DNA from: an uncultured Aquimonas sp.
GTDB lineage: Bacteria > Pseudomonadota > Gammaproteobacteria > Xanthomonadales > Xanthomonadaceae
Length of the DNA: 26,827 nucleotides
Direction of reading: 5' to 3'
Assembly (NCBI RefSeq): GCF_937888285.1
Contig: NZ_CALART010000084.1
Coordinates: forward strand, 1-26,827
The notes below the pieces were generated by a model. It was given only the letters and a program-made list of their open reading frames with translations. It had not been told where the DNA came from and made no database searches. Below are positions 1 through 7,296 of the stretch, piece by piece; the first letter of the stretch is position 1, and the number at the start of each line of letters is the position of its first letter. Both the position numbers and the translations under genes were made by a program.

Positions 1-55
1 GATTCGGGATTCGGGATTCGGGATTCGGGATTCGGGATTCGGGATTCGGGATTCG
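1..55. repeat. G-rich heptamer tandem array (GATTCGG)n, cut by window start
   Basis: Seven full copies of the 7-bp unit GATTCGG and a partial eighth start at base 1, so the array probably continues upstream. The G-rich strand is the plus strand. Similar heptamer arrays lie between hslV and hslU and at the right end of the window. No coding function is expected. Confidence 0.95.
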
Positions 56-88
56 AGACAGCATCGGGCATTCGAGCCACGGCGTTGC

Positions 89-110
89 ATAGGGTGGGCC
101 CTGGCCCACC
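89..110 (-). repeat. Palindromic REP-like element, family 1
   Basis: The core GGTGGGCCAGGGCCCACC, followed by CTAT, is present on the minus strand. The arms GGTGGGCC and GGCCCACC can form a hairpin. The same element occurs at 251-272 and, surprisingly, twice inside recD (16539-16560 and 16644-16665). Confidence 0.85.
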
Positions 111-250
111 ATAACCTGCGCACCAACTCACGCATGCCGTTCGCGATCGCGGGCGCCCCCATGACGCATTGCGCCCGTCTTCGTGCGCCGAACTTCGCAT
201 GCGGGCTTTGGCAGCGACACGCGCGCGGACCGCGGTAAACGTCAAGCTCC

Positions 251-272
251 GGTGGGCCAGGGCCCACCCTAT
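251..272 (+). repeat. Palindromic REP-like element, family 1
   Basis: Second copy of the GGTGGGCCAGGGCCCACC element, on the plus strand. With the copy at 89-110 it forms an inverted pair about 140 bp apart, a REP-doublet arrangement. The bases just before it (AGCTCC) match those before the copy at 16644 in recD. Confidence 0.85.
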
Positions 273-295
273 TCAAGCTTCGATTCGAGGCCTTG

Positions 296-415
296 CGGCT
301 TCTCGGCTTCTCGGCTTCTCGGCTTCTCGGCTTCTCGGCTTCTCGGCTTCTCGGCATCGCGGCATCGCGGCATCGCGGCATCGCGGCATCGCGGCATCGC
401 GGCATCGCGGCATCG
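296..415. repeat. Two-phase octamer tandem array
   Basis: Seven perfect copies of CGGCTTCT (296-351) are followed without a break by eight perfect copies of CGGCATCG (352-415). The unit length stays 8 bp while two internal bases and the last two change, so the array looks like two successive expansions of related units. Reading frames stay open through it and give spurious repetitive peptides, which can wrongly extend the hslV annotation upstream. Confidence 0.95.
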
Positions 416-442
416 CGGCCAATGCTGTCGCTGCGGCTCGCG

Positions 443-471
443 CTTGCAAGCCCGCCCTCACGCCCCCAGCT
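443..471 (+). promoter_or_regulatory. Candidate sigma-32 (heat-shock) promoter of hslV
   Basis: CTTGCAA (443-449), a 14-bp spacer and CCCCAGCT (464-471) resemble the RpoH consensus CTTGAAA-N(11-16)-CCCCATNT with one mismatch in each box. It lies about 49 bp before the hslV start. The hslVU operon is a classical sigma-32 target in E. coli, which supports the reading. It is a match by eye only. Confidence 0.45.
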
Positions 472-519
472 AGGGACATTCCGGGCGCCAAGGCGCCGCC
501 ACGACTGCCCCACACGGCC

Positions 520-1053
520 ATGCGCGAAAGCTTCCACGCCACCACCATCGTCAGCGTCCGCCGCGGCAGCGAGGTCGTCGTTGCCGGCGACGGCCAGGTC
601 ACCCTTGGCAACACGGTCATGAAGGCCAATGCCCGCAAGGTGCGGCGCATCGCCGACGGCCGAGTGGTGGCAGGCTTCGCCGGCGCCACCGCCGATGCCT
701 TCACCCTGTTCGAGCATTTCGAGGCCAAGCTGGAGAAGCACGGCCAGCTGATCCGCGCCGCCGTCGAATTGGCCAAGGATTGGCGCACCGACCGCCGCCT
801 CGGCAAGCTCGAAGCCCTGCTCGCGGTGGCCGACAAGGAAACCTCGCTGATCATCAGCGGCAACGGCGATGTCATCGAACCCGAAGGCGGCCTGATCGCG
901 ATCGGCTCCGGCGGCCCCTTCGCCCTGGCCGCGGCCCGCGCCCTGCTCGAATCCACCGACCTGCCGCCCGCCGAAGTCGCCACCCGCGCGCTGAAGATCG
1001 CCGGCGATATCTGCATTTACACCAACCACAACGTGGTGCTGGAGCAGCTGTGA
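520..1053 (+). CDS. hslV: HslV, ATP-dependent protease proteolytic subunit (ClpQ)
   Basis: Peptidase subunit of the cytoplasmic HslUV (ClpYQ) protease, an N-terminal-nucleophile threonine peptidase that degrades unfolded proteins delivered by HslU. The 177-residue length fits the family. The likely catalytic threonine is Thr8 in HATTIVSVRR, exposed after removal of a short propeptide. Asp24 (AGDGQ) and Lys40 (NARKVRR) match the conserved Asp17 and Lys33 of the mature E. coli enzyme. The C-terminal GDICIYTN block is also diagnostic. I chose the ATG at 520 because homology begins right after it. The frame stays open upstream to 169, but that part only translates the octamer array. Its partner hslU lies 283 bp downstream, an unusually long gap for this pair. 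Confidence 0.96.
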   Translation: MRESFHATTIVSVRRGSEVVVAGDGQVTLGNTVMKANARKVRRIADGRVVAGFAGATADAFTLFEHFEAKLEKHGQLIRAAVELAKDWRTDRRLGKLEALLAVADKETSLIISGNGDVIEPEGGLIAIGSGGPFALAAARALLESTDLPPAEVATRALKIAGDICIYTNHNVVLEQL

Positions 1054-1059
1054 GCTGCC

Positions 1060-1120
1060 GGGATTCGGGATTGAGGATTGGGGATTGAGGATTGGGGATT
1101 GGGGATTGGGGATTGGGGAT
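1060..1120. repeat. G-rich heptamer array between hslV and hslU
   Basis: Eight or nine copies of a 7-bp unit, mixing GATTCGG, GATTGAG and mainly GATTGGG, start 6 bp after the hslV stop. On the plus (mRNA) strand the later copies give runs of four Gs separated by ATT, a pattern able to form G-quadruplexes. The array sits inside what should be a two-gene operon. Confidence 0.93.
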
Positions 1121-1180
1121 GAGATTCGCCGAAGCCCACGCATCACACCCCCGCAGCCCCGATAGATGCCGCGCACCTAG

Positions 1181-1282
1181 CCCCTCTCCCCTTGAGGGAG
1201 AGGGGTTGGGGAGAGGGGGAAAACTCGCCCCGCACGGATTCCACCCCTCTCCCCCAGCCCCTCTCCCTCAGGGGGAGAGGGG
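1181..1282. repeat. Inverted pair of CCCCTCTCCC hairpins (REPIN-like)
   Basis: Hairpin 1 has arms CCCCTCTCCC (1181-1190) and GGGAGAGGGG (1196-1205) with a 5-nt loop. Hairpin 2 has the same arms at 1258-1267 and 1273-1282 with a 5-nt loop. The flanks between them are inverted copies of each other (TTGGGGAGAGGGGG against CCCCTCTCCCCCAG), so the whole is a REP doublet. It fills most of the gap between hslV and hslU. Confidence 0.9.
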
Positions 1283-1336
1283 AGAAAGCCGGCAACCTCT
1301 GCCTCCACGCACACCGCAACGACGGACCGAAGCGCA

Positions 1337-2668
1337 ATGAACATGACCCCCCGCGAGATCGTCCAGGAACTCGACCGCTACATCGTCGGCCAGAACGCGG
1401 CCAAGCGCGCGGTCGCGATCGCGCTGCGCAACCGCTGGCGGCGCATGCAGCTGGACGAGGGCCTGCGCAATGAAGTCACGCCCAAGAACATCCTGATGAT
1501 CGGCCCGACCGGCGTCGGCAAGACCGAGATCGCACGCCGGCTTGCAGCACTCGCCAATGCGCCCTTCGTCAAGGTCGAGGCTACCCGCTTCACCGAAGTC
1601 GGCTACGTCGGCAAGGACGTCGAGCAGATCATCCGCGACCTCGCCGACCAGGCGGTCAAGCTGCACCGCGAGCAGGCCAAGACCCGCGTGCGCAGCCAGG
1701 CCGAGGATCGAGCCGAAGAGCGCATCCTCGACGCCCTGCTGCCGCGCCGCCGCGACCCCTCCGGTTGGCCGATGGCCGATGAGGGCGGCAGCGACTCCGA
1801 CACCCGCCAGAAGCTGCGCAAGCAGCTGCGCGAGGGCAAGCTCGACGAGCGCGAGATCGAGATCGAGACCCAGCAGAACCTCGGCCTCGACATCATGACC
1901 CCGCCGGGCATGGAGGACATGGGCCAGCAGATCCGCCAGATGTTCAACCAGATCGGCGGCCAGAAATCGCAGAAGAAGACTGTCAAGATCCGCGCCGCCT
2001 GGCCGCAGCTGATCGAAGAGGAAGCCGCCAAGCTGGTCAACGAGGACGAGGTCCGCCAGCAGGCCATCGAGAACTGCGAGCAGAACGGCATCGTCTTCAT
2101 CGACGAGATCGACAAGGTCGCCAAGCGCTCGGAAGGCTACGGCGCCGACGTCAGCCGCGAGGGCGTGCAGCGCGATCTGCTGCCGCTGGTCGAAGGCTCG
2201 ATGGTCAACACCAAGTACGGCACCGTGCGCACCGACCACATCCTGTTCATCGCCTCGGGCGCCTTCCATCTGGCCAAGCCGTCCGACCTGATCCCCGAGC
2301 TGCAGGGCCGCTTCCCGATCCGCGTCGAGCTCACCGCGCTGACCCGCGAGGACTTCCGCCGCATCCTCACCGAGCCCAAGGCCGCGCTGACCCGGCAGTA
2401 CCAGGCCCTGCTCGGCACCGAGGGCGTCAAGCTCGAATTCACCGACGACGGCATCGAGCGGCTGGCCGCCATCGCCTACGAGGTCAACGCCCGCAGCGAG
2501 AACATCGGCGCCCGCCGCCTGCACACGGTGCTGGAGCGCCTGCTCGACCAGATCGCCTTCGAAGCCCCCGACCGCGAGGGCGACACCGTGCGCATCGACG
2601 CGGCGGAAGTCGACGCCAAGCTCGGCGCCCTGGTGAAGGACGAGGACCTGAGCCGCTACATCCTCTGA
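1337..2668 (+). CDS. hslU: HslU, ATPase/unfoldase subunit of HslUV protease
   Basis: AAA+ unfoldase (ClpY) that recognises, unfolds and threads substrates into HslV in the cytoplasm. The 443-residue length matches E. coli HslU. Visible motifs are Walker A GPTGVGKT (56-63), the substrate-gripping pore loop GYVG (89-92), an intermediate domain rich in charged residues (about 110-240), Walker B FIDEID (254-259), the arginine-finger/sensor region near ELQGRFPIR, and the C-terminal tail ending LSRYIL that docks into HslV. The start at 1337 gives the usual MNMTPREIV N-terminus. It probably shares a transcript with hslV, but repeats occupy the whole gap and could alter mRNA structure or stability. 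Nothing in the protein looks abnormal. Confidence 0.97.
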   Translation: MNMTPREIVQELDRYIVGQNAAKRAVAIALRNRWRRMQLDEGLRNEVTPKNILMIGPTGVGKTEIARRLAALANAPFVKVEATRFTEVGYVGKDVEQIIRDLADQAVKLHREQAKTRVRSQAEDRAEERILDALLPRRRDPSGWPMADEGGSDSDTRQKLRKQLREGKLDEREIEIETQQNLGLDIMTPPGMEDMGQQIRQMFNQIGGQKSQKKTVKIRAAWPQLIEEEAAKLVNEDEVRQQAIENCEQNGIVFIDEIDKVAKRSEGYGADVSREGVQRDLLPLVEGSMVNTKYGTVRTDHILFIASGAFHLAKPSDLIPELQGRFPIRVELTALTREDFRRILTEPKAALTRQYQALLGTEGVKLEFTDDGIERLAAIAYEVNARSENIGARRLHTVLERLLDQIAFEAPDREGDTVRIDAAEVDAKLGALVKDEDLSRYIL

Positions 2669-2796
2669 GCGGCCTGGGAGCCACCTGATCGATCGGTGGT
2701 CGCCTCACGGATGGCGGCCGTCACCGGTTCAGGCCACAATCGCGCGACCGGCCGCGCCGCAGCGGCGCTCAAGGGCCGGTAGGGACGACAGGGGAC

Positions 2797-5460
2797 ATGA
2801 GCAGCGTGCTCGACAACACGCGACAGCAGGACGGCCGCGCGGTCGCGCTGCTGCGTGCCCTGCTGGTGGCCGATCTGGTCGACTCGACCGCGCTCGTCGA
2901 ACGCCTGGGCGACGCGCGCGCCGCGGATGTTCTTCGCCAGCATGACCGCCTGGCCCGTCGCCTGATCCACGAGCACGCCGGCCAGGAAATCGACAAGACC
3001 GACGGCTACCTGGTGATGTTCGAGCGCCCGGTGCAGGCCGCAGCCTTCGCCCTGGCCTACCAGCGGGCGCTGCGCGAGCTCACCGCCGATGGAGGCGAAG
3101 CCCTGCGCGCGCGCATCGGCATCCACGTCGGCGAAGTCATGGCCTGGCAAAACAGCGCCGAGGACATCGCGCGAGGCGCCAAGCCGATCGAAGTCGAAGG
3201 CCTGGCCAAACCCGTCGCCGCGCGCCTCATGGGGCTTGCCCTGCCGGGGCAGGTGCTGCTGTCGGCGACGGCCTACGGGCTCGCCCACCGCGCAGCCAGT
3301 GAGCTGGGCTTGCCGCTTGACCGCGTTTCGTGGAAGCAGCACGGCGCCTATCGCCTGAAGGGCGTTCCCGAGCCGGTCGAGGTTTACGAGATCGGCGAGC
3401 TCGACATCGCGCCGTTCAGGCAGCCCAACTGGTCGGGCAAAGCGCATCGTGCGACGCCTTTCTGGCGGCGACCGACGGTGCTGGCCGTGCAAGTCCTGCT
3501 GCTGCTGGCCCTGATCGCCGTGCCCGCGTGGCAGCTGCTGCGCCCCAAGCCTGCCATCGCCTTCGCCGAACGCGACTGGATCGTGATGGGCGATCTGCGC
3601 AACCACACGCAGGACTCGCGATTCGACCAGTCATTGACGCTCGCGGCCCGGCTGGCGATCGAGCAGTCCCGCCACGTCAATGTGCTTTCGCCCCTGCGCG
3701 TGCGCGACAGCCTGCGTCGAATGGGTCGCACCGAGCCCGCGGCGCTGGACGTGGAGTTGGCCTCGGAGATCGCGCTGCGCGAAGGCGCGCGCGCCGTTCT
3801 GCTGCCCTCGATCCGTGAGTCCGGCGCTCAGCTCGAGGTCTCCATGGACCTGATCGATCCTAACTCCGCGCAGCCGGTGTTCACCGAGATCGCGATGGCG
3901 GGCAGCGCGGAGGAGGTTCTGGCCGCTCTGGGCGAGGTCAGCGAGCGCTCGCGCGAACGCTTGGGCGAAGCCCTGCAGAGCATCGAAACCACCAGCGAAC
4001 CCCTGCCCCAGGTCACCTCCAGCAGCCTGGACGCGCTGCGCGCCTACGCGCTGGGCAATGAGCAATACAACCTCGCCCAGATGGACAGCGCGGAGTCGCA
4101 CTTCAGGCAGGCGCTCGCGCTCGACCCCGAGTTTGCCCTTGCTCTTGCGGGCCTGTCCCGGGTTTCACAGGTGCGCAACGATCTTGAGGGCGCGCTCGCG
4201 CTGGCTGAGCAAGCGCATGCCCTGCGCAGCCGGCTCTCCAACCGCGAGGCGCTGTTTCTCGATGCGGGGCTGGCCCAGCTCCGTTTCAGTCGCGAGGCCT
4301 CGGCGGCCTGGGATGCGCTGGTCGAGCTGTATCCCGATTTCCACCAGGCATCGCACAACGCCGCGATCGTGCATTACATGGAAGGCCGCTATGCGCGAAT
4401 GCGTGATCTGGCCAACCTGGCCAGCGCACCGCAAAGCATCACCCGGCCCGTCTCCACCTTCACCAGCGGCCTCGCGGAGCTCGCGCTCAATGCGCCGGAC
4501 GCCGCACTGATGCGCTTCGACGCGGCTCGGGATCTTGGCTTCGGAGGCTTCACCATCGAGCCTGCTTCGGCCTTGATGACGCTCGGCGAAGTCGACGCCG
4601 CGCTGGCGCGCTTGAACTCAGCGCCCGCGCCCTCGGAGTTCCACCGCCTGAAGCGGCTGACTGCCGAGATCGCACTCAATGTCGACGGCGGACGCTGGGA
4701 ACGCGTCCAGGCGCTGCATTCGGATGTGCGCGCCGAAGCACAGCGCTTGCAGGCCAAACCGGACACAGCCAGCTATCGCCAGCGCATGGCGCTGGAGCTG
4801 GCCATGTTGAGCACCTTGCGGCATGAAGGCGCCATGGAAGCCCGCCGCAGCGGACTGCTGGCGATGGTGGACCAAGCCCTGCAGCGGCACGCCACGGCAT
4901 CGCCCAGCTCACGCTCCGACACCGCCCTGATCGCGCTGCATCTCGCCTATCAGCTGGCGCGAGACAACGAGACAGGCGAAGCACAACGGCTGCTGCAGGC
5001 GACCGCCGATGCCGTGGAAGCGTCCCCTCGCTCAGTCGTGCATGACATGCGGGCGGTGGCCACGGCTCGCGTCTCGCTGGCCGAGGGCGAGTCTGCCGAG
5101 GCGCTGCGAACGCTCGATGCCCGCAAGGCGGACAGCGAGATTCTGCTGGTCAGCGCGCTGCGCGCGGAAGCCTTGGCGCGCGAAGGCAGAGCCGCGGAGG
5201 CGATCGCCGAACTGCAGCGCCTGCTCGGCGCGCGCGGACGTGCCTATGCGGAGTGGGGCGGCGAGGGCGTGACGCTGGTGGAAAACGTGCTGCAGCTGAA
5301 CCTCGCCCACCTGCGCCTGGCTGAGCTGCTGCTGGGCCTGCAACGGCAAGCCGAAGCGCGCGAGCAGCTGCAGCTGTTTCGCAGCCGTTGGCCGGACGCG
5401 CAGGGCCTGGAAGGCATCGCCACCTGGTTCGAGGATCTCCAACGCAGAAGCGCCGAGTAA
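2797..5460 (+). CDS. Class III cyclase-like, TM and TPR protein of peptide-modification cassette A
   Basis: 887 residues. A class III nucleotide cyclase-type domain (about 18-205) is followed by one membrane segment (228-248), a TolB-N/FlgO-like domain beginning at ERDWIVMGDLRN (about 258-390), and a long TPR region (about 410-880). The order suggests a cytoplasmic cyclase domain and a periplasmic TPR sensor. Cyclase residues seen are Asp26 (first metal) in VADLVDST, Asp69 (second metal) in EIDKTDG, the RIGIHVGEV strand, and Arg143 in KPVAARL. The usual Asn of the VNxAAR motif is Pro139, and the second metal motif is one residue short, so activity is uncertain. Length, order and neighbours match what I recall as the TIGR04510 'putative peptide modification system cyclase' family. 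The ATG at 2797 follows AGGGGAC. It converges on a small peptide gene and has a same-length paralogue at 7297. Confidence 0.85.
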   Translation: MSSVLDNTRQQDGRAVALLRALLVADLVDSTALVERLGDARAADVLRQHDRLARRLIHEHAGQEIDKTDGYLVMFERPVQAAAFALAYQRALRELTADGGEALRARIGIHVGEVMAWQNSAEDIARGAKPIEVEGLAKPVAARLMGLALPGQVLLSATAYGLAHRAASELGLPLDRVSWKQHGAYRLKGVPEPVEVYEIGELDIAPFRQPNWSGKAHRATPFWRRPTVLAVQVLLLLALIAVPAWQLLRPKPAIAFAERDWIVMGDLRNHTQDSRFDQSLTLAARLAIEQSRHVNVLSPLRVRDSLRRMGRTEPAALDVELASEIALREGARAVLLPSIRESGAQLEVSMDLIDPNSAQPVFTEIAMAGSAEEVLAALGEVSERSRERLGEALQSIETTSEPLPQVTSSSLDALRAYALGNEQYNLAQMDSAESHFRQALALDPEFALALAGLSRVSQVRNDLEGALALAEQAHALRSRLSNREALFLDAGLAQLRFSREASAAWDALVELYPDFHQASHNAAIVHYMEGRYARMRDLANLASAPQSITRPVSTFTSGLAELALNAPDAALMRFDAARDLGFGGFTIEPASALMTLGEVDAALARLNSAPAPSEFHRLKRLTAEIALNVDGGRWERVQALHSDVRAEAQRLQAKPDTASYRQRMALELAMLSTLRHEGAMEARRSGLLAMVDQALQRHATASPSSRSDTALIALHLAYQLARDNETGEAQRLLQATADAVEASPRSVVHDMRAVATARVSLAEGESAEALRTLDARKADSEILLVSALRAEALAREGRAAEAIAELQRLLGARGRAYAEWGGEGVTLVENVLQLNLAHLRLAELLLGLQRQAEAREQLQLFRSRWPDAQGLEGIATWFEDLQRRSAE

Positions 5461-5473
5461 GACTCGGCGCTTC
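5447..5473. terminator. Perfect 12-bp hairpin across the stop codon of cyclase A
   Basis: Arms GAAGCGCCGAGT (5447-5458) and ACTCGGCGCTTC (5462-5473) pair perfectly around a 3-nt loop AAG. The TAA stop (5458-5460) lies partly in the arm and partly in the loop. No T-tract follows on either strand, so intrinsic termination is plausible but not certain. It lies between convergent genes, where a bidirectional terminator is expected. Confidence 0.6.
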
Positions 5474-5493
5474 GCTTGGGCGTGGCCTTCGGC

Positions 5494-5516
5494 GCCGCTG
5501 GAGATTCCCCGGCGGC
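5494..5516 (-). terminator. Hairpin just past the peptide A gene
   Basis: GCCGCTGG (5494-5501) pairs with CCGGCGGC (5509-5516), 8 bp with one G-T wobble and a 7-nt loop. It begins 9 bp beyond the stop of the minus-strand peptide gene. No clear U-tract follows. It could stabilise the 3' end or end transcription. Confidence 0.4.
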
Positions 5517-5524
5517 TTCGGCGA

Positions 5525-5764
5525 TCAGGCCTTGAAGAAGAGAATCGCCATGCCCACCGCGAGGTCACCGCTCATGCTGTCAAGGTTGGCCTTGATCGCT
5601 TCGGGCGAGGGCAGCTGGATCGGCTGCTTCGGCAGGTTCGCGGCGTCCAGCTTGAATCCATAGTCCGCCAGGGCGGCGGCAGGATCCTGGGTCACCTGCT
5701 GACGGAAGCTGTCGTCACTGGCGAGTCGCTCCAGCAGGGCGCGGGCTTGTTCCTGGGTAGGCAT
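5525..5764 (-). CDS. Small precursor-like peptide A (NHLP/Nif11-like leader)
   Basis: 79 residues. The N-terminal half (about 7-38, LLERLASDDSFRQQVTQD followed by PAAALADYGF) is an amphipathic helical pattern typical of nitrile-hydratase-like/Nif11-like leader peptides of RiPPs. The C-terminal half (about 50-79) has LPSPEAIKANLDSM and ends GDLAVGMAILFFKA. There is no cysteine, and Ser/Thr are few in the C-terminal part, so the residue that might be modified is not obvious. The start has a good ribosome site, AAGGAA, 4 bp before the ATG. It lies 83 bp downstream of the dehydrogenase on the same strand, probably co-transcribed, and converges with the cyclase. The context fits the 'NHLP-related RiPP peptide' family (TIGR04509, from memory). 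That it is a substrate is inference. Confidence 0.8.
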   Translation of the reverse strand: MPTQEQARALLERLASDDSFRQQVTQDPAAALADYGFKLDAANLPKQPIQLPSPEAIKANLDSMSGDLAVGMAILFFKA

Positions 5765-5847
5765 GGGGTTCCTTGCGATGGGTAGGCGCCTGGCTCAGGC
5801 GCGTCGGCTTTGTAGCCCTCGGCCACGCGCTGCGCAAGCCTGCGGCC

Positions 5848-7044
5848 TCAGGGCATGGGCTGCGGGCGCAGGTGCAGTTCGTTGCGCTCGGGATCGATCT
5901 CGCCGAGCCCATTGGCGCCGATGACGACGTGCGTCAGTGCATCCAGCCCCAGCCACTCGCAGACGTCGGCGTCGTTCACCGCACCGGTGTAGAAGGCGCC
6001 GAGGCCGAGCGAGGCCGCCGCGAGATAGAAGGTCTGCGAGAGATGGCCGGCATCGGTGAACAGCACCTTGTAGGCCTTCGGGTGGCGGCGGTACTTCCAG
6101 AAGTTCCGGTGGGCGCGGGCGACGTGGAACACCAGCGCGTGAGCTTCGGCGAAGAAGGTCTGGCCGATGGTGAAGTCCTCGATGTGCCGACGCGCCTGTG
6201 CCTCATCGAAGCTGCGCAGCTGGGCCAGCCGGTGCGCCGCGCCCTCGTAGTGGTACAGACCGGGCGCAAGACCATCGACCCTCACCGCCAGCACATAGGC
6301 TTCGATCGGGTGCAGCCCGCCGCCGGAGGGGCTGGCGCGACGCAAGGCCACGAGTCCGGGCCCCAACGCGCGCTGGCCCAGCGGCGCGAAGCTCGCCTTC
6401 AGGACGTCGGAGAGCGCGTCCAGCTTCAGCCATTCGCGCGTGCGGAAGGCCCGGGTCGTCGTGCGCGACCTCAGCACATCCCAGAGCGGCCCGCGTGCCG
6501 CCGGCGCAGGCAGCGGCACCCGCGGCAGTCCGGCATCGTGCTCGGGCAGGTGCGGCGGCGGCAGGCCGTGCTTTTCCACCGTCTCGGCGAGACGCGCCAA
6601 GTGGGCCTCCTCGCTGTGATCGCGTGACCCTTCATCGCCTCGAATGCCGCTCCAGCGGGTGCGGGCGTGGTAGACGGCGGCGAGACCATGCCACCCCATC
6701 GCGTGGAGGCGCTCCTCCTGTTCGCGAAGCTCGCGCAGCGGCCCCTGCTCGGCGTCGCTGGTGAGCAGACCGCGCGCGGCGAGCGCTTCGATCTGCGCCT
6801 GCGTACGGCCGGCCTCCTGCAGCGCGTCCACGGCGGTCCACTGCTCCGCTGGCAGCTGGGCGATCAGCTGCAGCTCATCCGCCGTCAGCGCCAGCCGCTC
6901 GCCACGCAGCGGGCAGAGCAGCCAGATCTTGAGGTTGACCTCCAGCCGGATCGAGCCGCTGAACAGCGCGGCAAGGTCCGGGATGAGTTCATCGCCGACC
7001 TCGAGGATGCAGGGACGACGACGACGCACGTTCTGGAATGACAT
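5848..7044 (-). CDS. SagB/McbC-type FMN dehydrogenase of cassette A
   Basis: 398 residues. The C-terminal two thirds are a nitroreductase-fold domain like SagB/McbC, the FMN enzymes that oxidise azolines to azoles in RiPP synthesis. Visible blocks are the FMN-contacting RSRTTTRAF (192-200), ASPSGGGLHPIEAY (237-250), PGLYHY (261-266), the Lys317-Tyr318 pair in FWKYRRH (like the catalytic Lys-Tyr of McbC), and AGHLSQTFYLAAASLGLGAF (332-351). The first 180 residues are less conserved and resemble the N-terminal part of the related protein at 10648. It best fits the 'putative peptide maturation dehydrogenase' family (TIGR04511, from memory). The ATG at 7044 has no strong ribosome site. It is transcribed away from cyclase B and towards the peptide gene. 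The substrate is inferred to be the neighbouring peptide. No YcaO protein is nearby. Confidence 0.85.
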   Translation of the reverse strand: MSFQNVRRRRPCILEVGDELIPDLAALFSGSIRLEVNLKIWLLCPLRGERLALTADELQLIAQLPAEQWTAVDALQEAGRTQAQIEALAARGLLTSDAEQGPLRELREQEERLHAMGWHGLAAVYHARTRWSGIRGDEGSRDHSEEAHLARLAETVEKHGLPPPHLPEHDAGLPRVPLPAPAARGPLWDVLRSRTTTRAFRTREWLKLDALSDVLKASFAPLGQRALGPGLVALRRASPSGGGLHPIEAYVLAVRVDGLAPGLYHYEGAAHRLAQLRSFDEAQARRHIEDFTIGQTFFAEAHALVFHVARAHRNFWKYRRHPKAYKVLFTDAGHLSQTFYLAAASLGLGAFYTGAVNDADVCEWLGLDALTHVVIGANGLGEIDPERNELHLRPQPMP

Positions 7045-7110
7045 AGCTGCGCTGAGCCGGGATGGATAGAAGTTGCCGGAATGTTAAGCGTTGCGTCCAG
7101 GGCCGAGGCG

Positions 7111-7123
7111 GGGAGTTACTCCC
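7111..7123. promoter_or_regulatory. Perfect short palindrome in a divergent intergenic region
   Basis: GGGAGT-T-ACTCCC is a 6+1+6 inverted repeat, 67 bp before the dehydrogenase A start and 174 bp before cyclase B. The position suits an operator shared by divergent genes. No known regulator motif is recognised. Confidence 0.3.
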
Positions 7124-7185
7124 GAGGCCTGCGAAACCGGCCCGTGGCGCCCTGAACCGCACTGCCGCACAATCGACCGCCTGAA

Positions 7186-7210
7186 CGACCCCGGCGGGGG
7201 GCCGGGGTCG
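7186..7210. other. Strong hairpin upstream of cyclase B
   Basis: CGACCCCGG (7186-7194) and CCGGGGTCG (7202-7210) pair perfectly around a 7-nt loop. It lies 87 bp before the cyclase B start, likely in its 5' leader or promoter. It could act as a leader structure, an operator, or a terminator of stray transcription. A CACAATCG motif at 7168-7175 also occurs upstream of cyclase A (2735-2742). Confidence 0.45.
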
Positions 7211-7296
7211 GAACGCGGTGCCGGGAGCCCGCTTGAGCTGCGCGTCTGTCCTGCGAGCGGGCCGCGCTGCTGCCGTGCGAGGAACTCGCGATACCC

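Noticed and set aside
296..415. Octamer array as a CRISPR-like locus
   Set aside because: Units are 8 bp and contiguous with no spacers, and there are no cas genes.
169..519. In-frame upstream extension of hslV, adding 117 residues
   Set aside because: It translates the octamer array into a meaningless repeat (LLGFSASR, HRGIAASR). HslV homology and the catalytic threonine begin just after the ATG at 520.
2681..2699. Hairpin CCACC/GGTGG after hslU as a terminator
   Set aside because: Only five paired bases, a 9-nt loop and no T-tract.
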